DNA of 64,000 nucleotides. It comes from Sisyra terminalis. Taxonomy: Eukaryota; Arthropoda; Insecta; Neuroptera; Sisyridae. A program made the position numbers and the translations under genes. Position 1 is the stretch's first letter; each line of letters opens with the position of its first letter. Location of the stretch: positions 12,359,689 through 12,423,688 of the forward strand of contig OY292274.1 in assembly GCA_958496175.1 (NCBI GenBank), written 5' to 3'. Shown here piece by piece: positions 11,486 to 23,146 of this stretch. Below the pieces are notes generated by a model, which was not told the DNA's origin, did no database searches, and was given only the letters and a program-made list of their open reading frames with translations.

Positions 11486-14030
11486 AAATTGTTCATTGCA
11501 TTACATTACAATTGTAATATTCCAGTTCTATGTACAGATGCTTTGCATCTCTGTAGAATGCCTACTGGAAGTAAAATAAATAAATAAATAAATTAACTAA
11601 AAACCTGCTTGTTGAGCGAGCCTTGTACCAAAATTTGTTTTGATTATTGACTTTAAGTTGCTTTATCTACTACTAGCTGAATCCGGTAGACATCTGCCAG
11701 CCTATGGTTGTGAATGATTGTAAATAAATATATTAAATAATATTGAATTTAGGAAAAAAAAGCTTGTCAATTATTAGAATCACCTCTCATATGAACCCGC
11801 AGCATCCCTCGCTGTACCAATTAAATCGATATACATTTATCAATTACGTTTTGAGAAAATTTGCTCTACCTCTAAAAATCACTGCATGATCATAACAATG
11901 AAGTATTGACAGTGAGTGGCTATTGTATTGGCCATTGAAAAAGTCGATTTCTTGCGGTCGCAGGTATGTCATTGATTTAAAAAAGAAGATAAAAACAATC
12001 TTGAACCGGATTGTATATCGTGACGATATTTGAGTTAAATCAAATGCAGAACTTTGTGAATTTTTCAAATCTACACAAAACCAACAAAATTATTTCATAT
12101 AAGTAGATAAACGATAGATAATTCATTGTTTACTTAAATTAGAGGTTGTCAGACGTGGTCAACCCGCGGCATATGCATGCATAAAATGTATAAATTTTAT
12201 AATAACCAAAGTAATGAAAACCATCAATGCTTACAGTGTATCTAAATTAAGTATGGAAAATTTAAGATGTAACTTCAAAAGTGGCCCACGGAGTATAACG
12301 CATTTCCAAAGTGGTCCATTTCAAGTGTGCTGATTTTTCGATATCTCAAAAAAGAACAGATATTTAATTAAAGGTTCCCAATTATATCAAATTAATGGGT
12401 GCCCGTTTCTTTAGTTTGGTCGGCCTTCTTCTGAGTGCTACTTTTATTACTAATAATTAACGTTAATAGGCAACATTTTCTTCTAAAGAAAAAATAGTTG
12501 AACTTTATTACAAAGTTTCTGTAAAATCAAGAAAGCTGTCGAAATTGGAACCATAAGTGAAATCAGAATAAAATATTTTTACAACTATTTAGATTAGACT
12601 TGTTTGTGGCCTTCGATATACTTTTTTTTTGGCGAAACACTAAGATGTAATTAAAAACCAAATATTATCGAAATCGATTGACCTGCTCTTTAATTGTATG
12701 ATAGAATTCAGATAGACAAATATTTACGTTCGGTTTTATCAAACCTTGTTCCATAATGATCAGTATTGTGAGCAAAACTAGATAAATTCCAATAAGTTGT
12801 AAAATTGGAATTTTTCCTGTTCTTAACTAGCGATAATAAATAATATAGTAATGAGAAAAGGCAGATTCAAAAGTGTCATTTATGGAATAGAAAAAAGGTG
12901 TTAATGTTATTATAATTGACAACAAATAATAAATACGTCAAACCGGTTCAGATTCCTTAAACGACATATTTAAAGCTGCCATTCTCTCATCTTGACCTTC
13001 AAGCTTTAACAAGGTTAAATCATATCACCAATTGAGCATATACTTGAATTTTTCGTATATATATAAACAATCATACTAATATTTTTAATGTTCTTACAAA
13101 AAATCCAAATTTTAAATTTTATTTAATGGTTTCATTTAATTCTTTTATGTATGGTAATAATATTAGATACATTTAAAAAATAAAGCCTCTTACAAATTGC
13201 CTGCGTTATAATTGATATGTACTTGACAATGTTATTTGCAAATTTGTTTTTTATAAAATAGAGTAAATAGAGTATCTGGTGAACTTCGTACCATCTAAAA
13301 TTGAATTGCGAAAATTAATACTGCTACATTTGTAATTATTAAATTACTTACAAAAGTTATTAACAACAAAATTAATAAACATTGTATTTTACTTATTAAG
13401 ATTAACATCTATGAAAACATTAAACTTGTTAAAACTTATACACCATAAAAAGAGCGTACTAATCTCAATCGTTTTTCGTTAAGTTAAAACCAGCTGTAAG
13501 GTTGAATACAGCGAAATGCGCATGATCTTTAAATCAAGCGCTATACGAGTTTCAAAATGTTTCTTGGGCCAAGAAACATTTAGTTGAGTGGAGAACTTAG
13601 CGACGTTAAGTCAACTTCGATTTCTTTGTACGAAATCACCATCATATTTATTTCAAACAATATATAAACTTGATTAAAAATTTGGATTCTTCTTTCAAAC
13701 ATACCTATACTTAATTCAAATAAAAACCAAATTGAATGAATAATTTTATGTATTTGGTTTAAATCTCACAAATATTTCAACCAAAAAAAAAATTAGTTTC
13801 AATTCAATTTTATTCAAAATTAAAAATAACTTGGCTAGAAAGTAGGTATAATTTATTAAATAAAGGCTGATTTGGTTTTCATTTTATATATTTTATTAAG
13901 AACAAATGTACATAATTATATCATATTTTTAAACAAAACAAAATATGTAAACTTAAATTATTTAATTAAAAGTATAAGTCCGTACTACATTTAAGAACTT
14001 TAAAAACTCCTAGTCCATACTATAAAAAAT
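11486..14030. other. Unannotated AT-rich DNA
   Basis: No gene supported. The short minus open frame at 11844-12068 matches nothing I recognise. Small runs of (AAAT)n occur at about 11577-11594. Confidence 0.25.
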
Positions 14031-14041
14031 ACAAATAATCA

Positions 14042-14640
14042 TTTATTAGAATAAAATAAAATATATTATTATAAATATAAGTTACTTTTATATGAACAGC
14101 AAATCCTCGCTGGCTTTCTTTTGACGTAGGTTTCCAATAATTTTTTGTTTGACTGATACACCGGCTCGTGGAGGAACAATAAAAGTTTATAAATATATAA
14201 ATATTTTAATTTGTTAAAAAATAATATACAAACCTCAAAAACGATCAATAAGATTTTCGAACCCCCGACTCATTAAACATACTTTGACCGCGTAATCAGC
14301 CATTTTTATAAAATACAATACATGTAATAATCGTTCAACATAAATTATCCGCTAATTTTTTTTGTAATGAATATTAAAATATGTTATTACACTTCCTAAA
14401 ACAAAAATTTATAAATAATGTTGTATACTTACAAGTTAAAATGTTAAATGAAAAGCAAAATTCATAGGTTCAAATCGATAATACAGCTTAGAAAACACAG
14501 AGGTAAAGTATAGAGGATTCATGTTTGATCCCGTATTCGATTCGGCAACCCTATCTCTCTCCAACTCACTCTTTCACTTCAACGACCTAGCGGTCGTTCA
14601 GAGCGCGGTCGTTTCAAAACTTCAATGTAATTTCTAATAA
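14042..14640 (-). other. Candidate small spliced gene (structure uncertain)
   Basis: On the minus strand there is a GC-richer possible promoter at about 14520-14640. A strong donor GTAAGTAT begins near 14431, a candidate acceptor ATTAG lies near 14357, and an ATG in good context (AAAAATGGC) lies near 14304, opening MADYAVK. A second strong donor, GTATGT, follows that heptapeptide. About 120 bases on, a pyrimidine-rich tract precedes possible acceptors, then a short less AT-rich exon ending with a stop near 14090-14150, and AATAAA at about 14042-14047. The exact frame of the last exon depends on which AG is used. I do not recognise the product; it could be a short peptide or a non-coding RNA. 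Confidence 0.3.
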
Positions 14641-17600
14641 AATTAATGAGTGACAATTTTAAATCAAAAGAGAGAAGGAGAAGAAGGAATAATTTTTATT
14701 AATTGTCGATACTCTGGGATAGTATTAATATTTTCTTATAACCGGCAAGAACAATAATTGACAATAGTGATCAAGCCCTATAAGGACCTGTATTGAACAT
14801 TTCATGTTGTGCGTATGAGTAGCTTAGGTACCCAAAGATAAAATCCCCTAATTTTGATGTGAAATGTGGAGGGGAGCTCACTGAACTGCACTAACCATTG
14901 TTGTGAATGTATTAGACATTCCATGCAACTACACGTGTTTCCTGGCTCAAGAAATATGAAATTCTTGACTCAAGCCGTTTAGAATTGAATAAGGCAAAAT
15001 AAATTTCACTAAAGGTAAATTAGTCAAACTCCTAAGGAATTCGACCTCAGAATCAATTTTTTTACAGTGCATTCAAAATGCATACAAAAATCCTAAAATT
15101 TCCACTTTTACATGAATTTAAAACCATTCATAGATATTTGTAAACATATTTTTGATTTTTTGTTTTTGTATTCCTCGAAATTGTATTGTCCTTTTGGTCA
15201 ATACGATCGAAAGGTCGCTATTAATCAAGGACTGAAAGCTTACTGGGAATGTTCCTGTTTTCTTCACTACTTCCTTAAACATAATATTTGTTTTATGCGC
15301 CAAATGACGTCATTGAAAAACAACTGTTTTATTTGTAAATATTGGCCAAAGAGTTTTTAGAATCATTTTCTATCGCATAAACTAATGAGTAATGGATCTG
15401 GCGGTGGGACTAATTATGGCAATTTTACTTTTCAACTAACACAATATAACCCAGTAAATTCACCGCTGTAGTTTAATGCCTTACAATATTGACAAATGAT
15501 TGTCATTTCCCCAATTATTACAGATTACAATAAATATTAAGTTAAATATGTAAATATAAGTAAATGACTGTATTTTCGCAGTCACAAAGCCAAGAAATGA
15601 CATAATTGTTTGTTGTCATATATTAATTGGTGTCAGTGGTACCTACTTTGCCTATTTGACCGGTAATAACAGTCTTTATGAGGATTTTTTTTTTATTGAT
15701 TTTACTATTTTCTCACAACTTTTTCCTGTTTTCTCACCTTTTAAACCTTCCTTTTCCTCCTACAAATATTTTAACACCAAAATGAACCAAAGCGGTTCAG
15801 ATACTTTAAAGTTTTTGCGAGACCCACACGTCTCAACTCATTTTTATACAATAGATTGTTCATTTTTTAAATTGTTCTTTCTAATGATTTGTTACTTATA
15901 TTAGCTTGAGAGTTATATTATTGAGATTAAAAAGATGTTTATACTTTTTTGCTTCTGATCCCATTTCTGTATCATTTCTTTTCTTTGTTAAAAGGTTTTA
16001 TTTATTTTTTTAGCCACAATTCACTAGTAACCATATATTTAATTCTTTGATACCTTTAAACACCCGCAAATGCTGACTTTTCAACGTCTTAATCTTTATT
16101 TCGTGGATTATTCGACACCACTATATTTTCATTAGCTTAAAGGAAACTTGAATTTATTTTTTTAAAGTAACTTTCGAAAATTTGTTAATTATTTATCGGC
16201 CACTTTACTTTAAAGGTTCAATTGAGAATATCCGTTAGATATAGATTTTTTTTTTTTATTTTTCGAATGAAATTTAACGAATTATAGCGACATTTTAAAA
16301 TAAATAAAAAAAAAACAAAACTGACAAAATGTTGTCCCTTGTTTGCAAATATTAAAAAATATTTATCGTTTATTGTGTTAATTATTAATAGTCGTATGAG
16401 TATAACATCAGTTCCTAAAACAATTCTGGAAAAATAAGTACTATAAGATACAATATTCATAGAATTTTATTAAAGCTTGCGTTCAATTTCATTAGTTATT
16501 ATTATTTAAATATGAGAAAAATATAATCTTCTTTTCTTTCCTGATAACTGTCATTTTACGACTGCAAATCTTCAAAATAAATTTCTTTTAGTTAAGGTTT
16601 CTAATTTAACAGTTGACCTTTTTTTTAATTGATAATCAATTTATTGTTTGCCTTTACGGTGTAATCAGTTAAATATAAATTAAGTAAATTAAATTTGATG
16701 TTTTTATTGTATAAAAATTTGAGATAAAAATCGTGTTATTAGTGTTGTGTATTTTGTTTGAGAATTGATAACAGTAAACTTAATCTTATAACGCAAAGAA
16801 AAAAATCAATATCCTTAAAGCCTACGTGAAAAAAAGTTGCGTATAAATTGAGAAAGAGTGATTCATAAGAGAACCAAACACAGTGTTTGAATGTATAAAA
16901 AAGCGTGTTCATTATTGATTAAAATTTATATTTTCGTGAGATAATAAGACGAAGAAAATGAAATCATCACGCCACTCAGGGAAAATCTGATATAATTCGA
17001 GTCGACATGAATGTCCAATTTTATACCTATCGAAACGATATGAATCTAATGAGTTAATAAAAGTTGATTATAGATTGTGATCTGAGTAACTAATGCGCAG
17101 ATCTGTTAAACTATAGGTACAAGTGGAAGACATATTCCGGGAGAGCGATTTCGCTGGAAACTCTTTTTTTTGGCAAGTTTCGTTTTGTTGGAAGACTGAG
17201 ATAAATGGGTGACGAGGATGTCGTTCTTGTCGCGAAGACGAAAGTTACGTGTCTTTGTAACGGCTCGATAAAATCGTTGGCCTTTCTGATGAAAATTTAG
17301 ATTAGCCATTTGTTCGAAGGAGAGTTGAGAGCAGATTCGCCTGAAGGATAATCAAGATATTAAGTTACTTCAAATGTTGCTGTGTCCCAAAGGCTTTTTG
17401 TTACACTCTGAGTTTCATACGACAGATTCGACGCGAAAATTTGTTGGTAGATTAAACAAAAAAAATATATTTCCGCATTTTTTAGGCTTAAAAGTCATTT
17501 GTACATGACAACGGTATTCGTTTAAATGAAAATTGGATGGCGTTTGTTTGGAAAATAGATATTTAAATTAGGAAACTGGTGATTTGAATTGGGATTGAAT

Positions 17601-18628
17601 GCATATATTGAATAAATATATTATATGCATATTCGATATTGGAACTGAAATTAGGCCAAATCAATGTTCAGGATTGACGATTTTTACTGTTGTTGTCAAA
17701 ATTTAAACCTCAATTAATTAGATTGAATTACATTGATTTTAAAGTGATAGTACTGTAACTCATAATCGATTATTATTAAATATCATTCACGTGAAACAAT
17801 ACATGCTTTTATCATAAATTTTCTACTTCCACAGTAGTATTTTTGTATGTTAATTATATTAATCTAATAAGCTTTCTATGCTATAGATTTTTATGTTGTT
17901 TTTGGGGCGTTTTTTATAAATTGAATCAATCAATAGTTTGAGATAGAAAGTTCAGAGATAGTTAATGAATTGAAACTTAGCAAAAGGCTTTCTGTTTCAA
18001 ATAAAATACTATAGTCTTGTGAAATAAACTTCAGAAGTTATTTTGTCTTAAGCTTTATAAGAAAAAAAACTTTTTGTATTATTTTTGGAAAGAAAAATAA
18101 ACAAAAAGTAAATCAAAATCTTAAAGTTTTAAAATGTTAAGTTATCTCAATTTAAAATTATTTTGAAAGATTATATTTCACTAAGCCGTTTATCCAAGTG
18201 ATTCAAATGTTTTTCTACATATCAAAAATTTAAAAATGCGAGTTTGACATGTATCTCTTGCAATTAGTATTACATTGTCAAGAAGTGAAGTATTACCTTC
18301 AACGCGCCAAAAATGATGATAATCGTTTGATGCCAGATACGAACTATAACGTAGGTGAATAAGCCTGTGTTGGGATATCAATGGTATTTAAGGTCAGGAA
18401 TTATTTTCGTTAAACGCAACATTTCTTCTACTGTAAAATTATTGTCTTTTCTGGTAAATTGTTATTTCATTATTCAGAACACAAAATACTTGTTTAGTCA
18501 CAATTTAGGCAGTTGATAAAGTTTCAATAGTGAAAATTTTCGGTTGCAATTTTCAATTTGTGAAATTAAAACAAAGCTTTACTTTTAACATTGATTCATA
18601 TTTTATTTATTTCCGAGTCACAATTAAT
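14641..18628. other. Unannotated AT-rich DNA
   Basis: Several short open frames occur (for example 15112-15360 and 15656-15904 on +, 17106-17309 on -), none with recognisable motifs or splice context. A somewhat GC-richer patch at about 17090-17360 could be an exon or regulatory remnant. No RNA gene was identified. Confidence 0.25.
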
Positions 18629-18673
18629 AAATTAATGAATAATAATATATGTCCTATGACTCAATTTCTTCTA

Positions 18674-18720
18674 TATTACGACGCGGTTCAACAGTTCTTA
18701 GTTGTCATCGTCAGGTAATA
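18674..18720 (-). ncRNA. Decayed hammerhead ribozyme in PLE copy A
   Basis: Minus strand: stem I TATTAC/GTAATA is intact, the core is CTGACGA (allowed by CUGANGA), stem II is GACA/TGTT, but the GAAA box reads GAAC. The CGCGTC cleavage region is kept. It aligns base for base with the intact motif at 63334-63382. The altered box suggests reduced or lost activity. Confidence 0.6.
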
Positions 18721-18850
18721 ATTATTTTGTCAGTTGTCAACAAATTTCATAAAGGTTGTTTGTTTTAAATAATTTATCATTAAGTATATAAGTAGGATAT
18801 AGTTTATGAGCTTTATATATTTCATATTCTTCCAGAGTGTTCATATTTGA

Positions 18851-19141
18851 TCATTTCTTGCAAATATGTAGAGACTTAAAATTTGTTTCGAAATTTAAGC
18901 ATTGATGATTTTCGTCATAAAAGTATTTTGTAAAATTTGAAGTTGTTGTTGACGTAGATTTCTTGGATGTTTGTTCCTTATATCTTGTTCCAAAAGATAT
19001 ACTACTAATTTGGCCAATGTAGTATTTTTCACAGGAACCACATTTAATTTTATATATTCCGGTTTTATTTTTCATTGTAATTTTGTTGTTATCCAATGGT
19101 TTTAGAATTTTCATCATGTCGGTCAATGTAGAATTTTTCAC
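18851..19141 (-). pseudogene. PLE GIY-YIG endonuclease domain fragment
   Basis: A 96-residue open frame contains GIYKIKCGSC followed by YYIGQ, the GIY and YIG strands of the GIY-YIG nuclease fold, then an R (GTRYKEQ) in the position of the catalytic arginine helix. Paired cysteines around the GIY strand are typical of Penelope endonucleases. The C-terminal part ends in FETNFKSLHICKK. In PLEs this domain follows the RT on the same strand; here it is on the opposite strand from the adjacent RT fragment, so it belongs to an inverted, 5'-truncated copy. It nicks target DNA in the full element. Truncated and probably non-functional. Confidence 0.75.
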
Positions 19142-19186
19142 GTTATTATTTGATAATCAATGACATAATGAACTTGTTTATCACCA

Positions 19187-19383
19187 TCATACAACAAAAC
19201 TATTTCACTTTTCATCAAAAATTTTATCACCAAAATGAAGGCTTGGCCATGGGTTACCCTTTATCAGGACTACTAACCTACATTTACATGAAACACTTTG
19301 AAAAAAAATATTATGAACAATACCTACGATTATAAAATAATATATTATGGAAGATATGTAGACGATACATTTATATTATTTAA
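19187..19383 (+). pseudogene. PLE reverse transcriptase fragment with YVDD box, split by Helitron
   Basis: The frame from about 19187 reads QQNYFTFHQKFYHQNEGLAM then GYPLSGLLTYIYM, the Penelope-type RT motif (N-F-x-F-x-x-K-F-Y followed by G-x-x-M-G-x-P-L-S). About 30 bases on there is a frame change near 19315, after which GRYVDDTFILF appears, the catalytic YVDD box. The coding then runs into the end of the inserted Helitron. After the Helitron the frame resumes in phase. The missing N-terminal half and the frame change mark it as a pseudogene. Confidence 0.75.
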
Positions 19384-21588
19384 CTAGCTGATCCCCCAGA
19401 CTTCGTCTGCGTAACGTAGGTGTAGATTATATTTTCTTTTTAGATTTGGTATTTGTAGTGGCATATGAAAATTATTATTTTTCTTATTTCTTTTACGATA
19501 ACATAATCATGTTTAAAAACACTATATTGTCAACTTTAAAAAGACATATTTAATAAACTGTTACTTAGAATAAAATAATTGTATATAATGATCAATTAAT
19601 TTTCAAAAAATATTTATAAATATCTAAAAAGAGTATGGTCTATTCCGTATACCTACGGTAGGTATACCTACCGTGAACCAATTAATCTGTAAATCAATCA
19701 CCATCCATACATAAATAAAAACTATCGTTATGTTCAATATAGTCAGTCGTAATTATGACTTAAAACAGTTAAAGGTTATCAAAACACTCGCCTTGATATT
19801 TAGAATATTTGTAAAAATCCCATTTCATTTCTCAACTTTTATAGTACTGAAATGTACAAAACTACGGCGAAATTAAAATTTGTTCAAATGCATGAAACTC
19901 AGTTCCTCCATAATCAAGTATAACCATTGTGTATCTATGCACTTATTATTAAAATATCTAAATTTCAACTATATAATAAAACCAATTTATTTCAGTTTGC
20001 CAAATTTCTCGCTATTCGATATTCGCTCACTAATGTATTTATTTGTGATTACGTATATCGGATTATCAGTTTTACAATATGTGAAAGCCAAAAAACATAA
20101 TGCTCACTTAAGAACTTAACTTTTTTTAAATATATATTTGAGTTTATATTTTAAAGTTGATTCTACGTTTTTGTTTCTAATAATAAACCAACATTGTTTC
20201 ATTTTAAGCGATTAAATGTTTCGTCTATAACGAACATACCTTGATAATTAAATTTGAAATTTCGATTGTTTAATGATATCGCACATTTTGACGTTGTACT
20301 TACAAAATTGTTGGAAATAAATAGAAAGCGTGGAAGGATATTCGAATATTTTATTTATTTTCAATAACAATAATTAATTTTCAAATTGTTCCAAATACCG
20401 AGGAAAAGTTGGTTTGGAAGCTTTTATATTTTGATTGATAATGAAATATATGACACAAAATTGCTCCCTTAATGTTAAAAAATTGCTCCAGGTCACAATC
20501 ATTGGTTCATTAAAATAAGATTTTAAAAAAGTTTATTTGTCGAAAAACAAAAAAAATAATAAAAACCACCTCTTTGGTATTTGGTATAAGTACCTACTAC
20601 CTAAACTTTCATACTAATTAAGTGAAATGACGTTATTTAAAATGCTGTAGTTAAAAAGATATATCAAAAACAGAAACTTATTATTAATTAATTATTTATT
20701 TATTAATTACACTTATTATATTCAAAATTTCGATTGTTGATTAACTCTACATTTTCTCATACAAACTTAGTCACCCCTTTTACTTTTTTAGGGTAGGAAT
20801 TTTCAAAAAAAAATCTTATCAGATGTTTACTTCTTAAAAGGAATACATCGAATATTAAAATTTCATCAGTCAGAGGGGATCTATAAATACAGGATTTTAT
20901 GTATGCACGGTTTTAAAAACGTATAAACTTTAAGTTTTATTACTATTATTATTATTACTACTGCTGCTATTACTTTTTTTCGTTAATATTTCCTTATTGA
21001 GCAACTCTAAGTGTCTATTTACAACAATTTTGTAAAAAAAAAAGAATAAAAAAAAAGTTTACTGTAAGATTCGAATCCACGTCTTTATAATTAGGAGCAC
21101 CAAAATGTTAGATACGTAAGTCATTACGCTATTAACATCAACTATGTGTTTAAAGATATAAAGGTTTATATTTCAAAGAGGTAATTTCCTTAAATTTAAA
21201 TTGACCTTACTGTGCTTTTTATCAGTTCAACTTAAAATATTTTTATAGAATATTTTCTAATTTTAAATTACCTTTCCAATGATATATAACTCACCTATCT
21301 AGTGTAAAAATTTCTGTTTTCATCCCTAGGGAATACCTTCCTTTTTTTTTTCTAATAATAAGTAGTCTATAGTCTGTGGGAAATTGTGTTGTATCTTAAT
21401 ACCAAATTTCATTAAATTCGGTTGTTCCGATTTTTAGTTAAATCGGAACACACAGACAGACAGACAGACAAAAATTTTAAAAATATTAAATGTAGACTAA
21501 GGGCCTCTTGAAACAAATATTCACCCTAAAATTGGGTTCAAAATCGAAATGTACAGACAGACGTAAGAATTTTATATATTATTATAGA
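19384..21588 (-). mobile_element. Non-autonomous Helitron (H2) inserted in PLE RT
   Basis: Read on the minus strand, the 5' end is TCTATAATAATATATAAA at 21588 and the 3' end is ...GGGGATCAGCTAG ending at 19384, followed by T. Just before it is a perfect hairpin CAGAC-GAA-GTCTG (near 19397-19409). These are the Helitron hallmarks: 5' TC, 3' hairpin about 10 bases before CTRR, insertion between A and T, no target duplication. Length is 2,205 bp. It has no Rep or helicase gene. Short open frames inside it are non-coding shadows. A tRNA-like segment lies at 21064-21140. Confidence 0.8.
21064..21140 (-). other. tRNA-like (Pol III A/B box) segment inside Helitron H2
   Basis: Minus strand: box A-like TAGCGTAATGA (21121-21131) and box B-like GATTCGAATC (about 21068-21077) are spaced as in tRNA genes and tRNA-derived SINEs. 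The same segment is at the equivalent place in the Helitron at 24174-26512. It is probably a captured tRNA-derived SINE relic rather than a functional tRNA. Confidence 0.5.
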
Positions 21589-21770
21589 TTATAGATTTAA
21601 CACACCATGGGTGAGAGCAACCAAGATTGATTAAATTGTTAATGTCTAGAATCAAATAATGAACTTGAAGCAAAATTATAAATTTTTTTTCACATAAACA
21701 AAAGCTTAAACAATACACTGATAAGTTTTTTACTTGACAAAAGGTGGATGTCAAAAATTTTTAACGTGTG
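21589..21770 (+). pseudogene. PLE copy A, RT continuation after the Helitron
   Basis: Removing the Helitron leaves the reading frame continuous from YVDDTFILFN into a stretch with KID and, about 110 bases later (after a frame slip), NNTLISFL, which matches the N-x-L-x-F-L-D-L strand after the catalytic box in Penelope RTs. Several in-frame stops show decay. The end near 21770 is approximate. Confidence 0.45.
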
Positions 21771-22688
21771 TGTATCTTGCTTGATTCGAATTTCTATTGG
21801 GATTTATCAACATTAAAAATGCAGGCTTTCCGAATGGGGTGGGTGGGTACGGCGGCTGATACATCGGGTGGTTTGACCTGGCTTCAAATTGTTTGGGATA
21901 AAATTCTAATTAAGTGTTAATCTTGCACAAATTATGTACTAATCCTTCGCTTTGAGAAGAACCACCTAATGTTTGCAAATATAATTAACTCGTTATTCAA
22001 AGCTTCCATTATGGTAACTCGACTCGCCGCGGTCTCATCATCAGCCCCGACATCGTCAACACACTAATTCTAATAGCTCATTTCAAAATTATCTGGGCAT
22101 AGCATTCGTAAATCGTTAGAAAAATGACAAAATTAACCTTTAAATTAGGCTCCAATTAAACCTCCCGTGGAAATTGTTTTATCCACTTGCTTATTATCAT
22201 TTTATGCAATTTTAAATTTTCTAAGCAAAAATAAATAAAATATTAGATTTTTCATATCTTGTGATTAAAGTTTTTGATCCATTCTTTTTTCTTCATTATA
22301 ATAATTATAATAATAAAAAAAATGCTGCTTTGAGTAATTTACTGTGTAGGTATACTAATTTCTATTATGCAATGTAAAGAATGAAAAAAATAATATTCTT
22401 ATAGTATTTAAAGAATTTTGGCAAAGAATTATGCCACGAAAAGAGAAAGTTTTTAGAGTTTATTGAACTTAAACATTATATGGAACCATGCAAACTTGAA
22501 AAATACTACCTGTCGTAGTTCTAACATTTTTGAATCATGATATTGTTAACTATTAACTGTGTATTAAAAAAAAAAAGAAAAAAAATCTTTTAATTGAAGT
22601 AAACCATTAATCAAACTTAATTAAAGAGAGCTTAGGTACAACAAAGTTTCAGCCATAAAGTTAAGTTTCCTGATTGAATATCACACGT
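21771..22688. other. Unannotated DNA
   Basis: Between the PLE remnant and the host exons. A GC-richer spot at about 21830-21900 and another at 22015-22065 have no open frame. It may contain 3' UTR of the minus-strand gene. Confidence 0.25.
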
Positions 22689-22778
22689 TTATTTTGTAGG
22701 AGAAGATATCATTTTTCCACAAACCCACTTTACACTTTCGTTCCACATGGAATCCATTTTCAAACGAGTGCTAGAAAT
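22689..22778 (-). CDS. Terminal exon of unidentified host gene (predicted)
   Basis: On the minus strand a 54-base intron (GTATTA... to a T9 tract then AAG) links this exon in phase to the exon at 22833-23146. With that acceptor the exon has 29 codons plus TAA, with residues including MDSMWNESVKWVCGKM. A second AG, eight bases further in, would give a different 3' frame, so the C-terminus is not certain. AATAAA overlaps the stop codon region on the minus strand. No family was recognised. Confidence 0.45.
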   Translation of the reverse strand: MSSTRLKMDSMWNESVKWVCGKMISSPTK

Positions 22779-22832
22779 CTTAAAAAAAAACAACTATAAA
22801 ATTCAAATTCAAATTTTACGGTGAAATAATAC

Positions 22833-23146
22833 CTCCCAGCTGTCATGTTTTGGAAAATCTTCAAGCAAATCTTGTCCGTAACAAAAGCTTAATCCTTGCA
22901 TTAATTTTTTCAAAATGTCAGAACTAGTTTTGTGGATCTTCAGGAAGAGTTCTTCACTTCGGCTTGGATTACCCCATAAACCATTGTCGTACGAGAGTTT
23001 TACCAAACATCCAGCGATCATCACTTTCCCAAGCAGGTGACAGCTGAATAGAATCTTATTTTGAATATTTATTAGAGCTTCCTTGTTGGTGACATACTTC
23101 TGTATTAATTTTGAATCGAGTGTTAACAATGCAATACTTTTCAACC
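22833..23146 (-). CDS. Internal coding exon of unidentified host gene
   Basis: A 314-bp open segment on the minus strand is bounded by an acceptor (TTATTTTTAG before 23146) and a donor (GAG|GTATTA at 22833/22832). It encodes about 104 residues with balanced, non-repeat composition, including KILFSCHLLGKVMIAGCLVK, LSYDNGLWGNPSRSEELFLK and a helical run to DLLEDFPKHDSWE. It looks mainly alpha-helical, perhaps part of a HEAT-like or other large scaffold protein, but I cannot name the family. G+C is above the local average. It does not resemble any repeat in the window. Upstream exons were not found before the Helitron at 24174 and may lie further right. Confidence 0.6.

Larger units (their letters stand above)
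18629..19383. mobile_element. Penelope-like element copy A, left part (inverted EN plus RT start)
   Basis: A Penelope-like retroelement in two opposed parts. The minus strand holds a GIY-YIG endonuclease (18851-19141) followed downstream by a decayed hammerhead tail. Immediately to the right, the plus strand holds the reverse transcriptase core (19187-19383). The same opposed arrangement with the same junction is found at 63290-64000. The element is interrupted at 19383/19384 by a Helitron and appears to resume at 21589. Partial inverted copies at PLE ends are known for this class. Confidence 0.75.

Noticed and set aside
19880..20119. 79-codon plus frame and similar frames at 25825-26028 and 42097-42318
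   Set aside because: They recur only because they lie in copies of the same non-coding Helitron; frames differ between copies.
21064..21140. Functional tRNA gene
   Set aside because: Box A and B are present but no full cloverleaf could be drawn, the segment is inside a repeat family, and copies are diverged.
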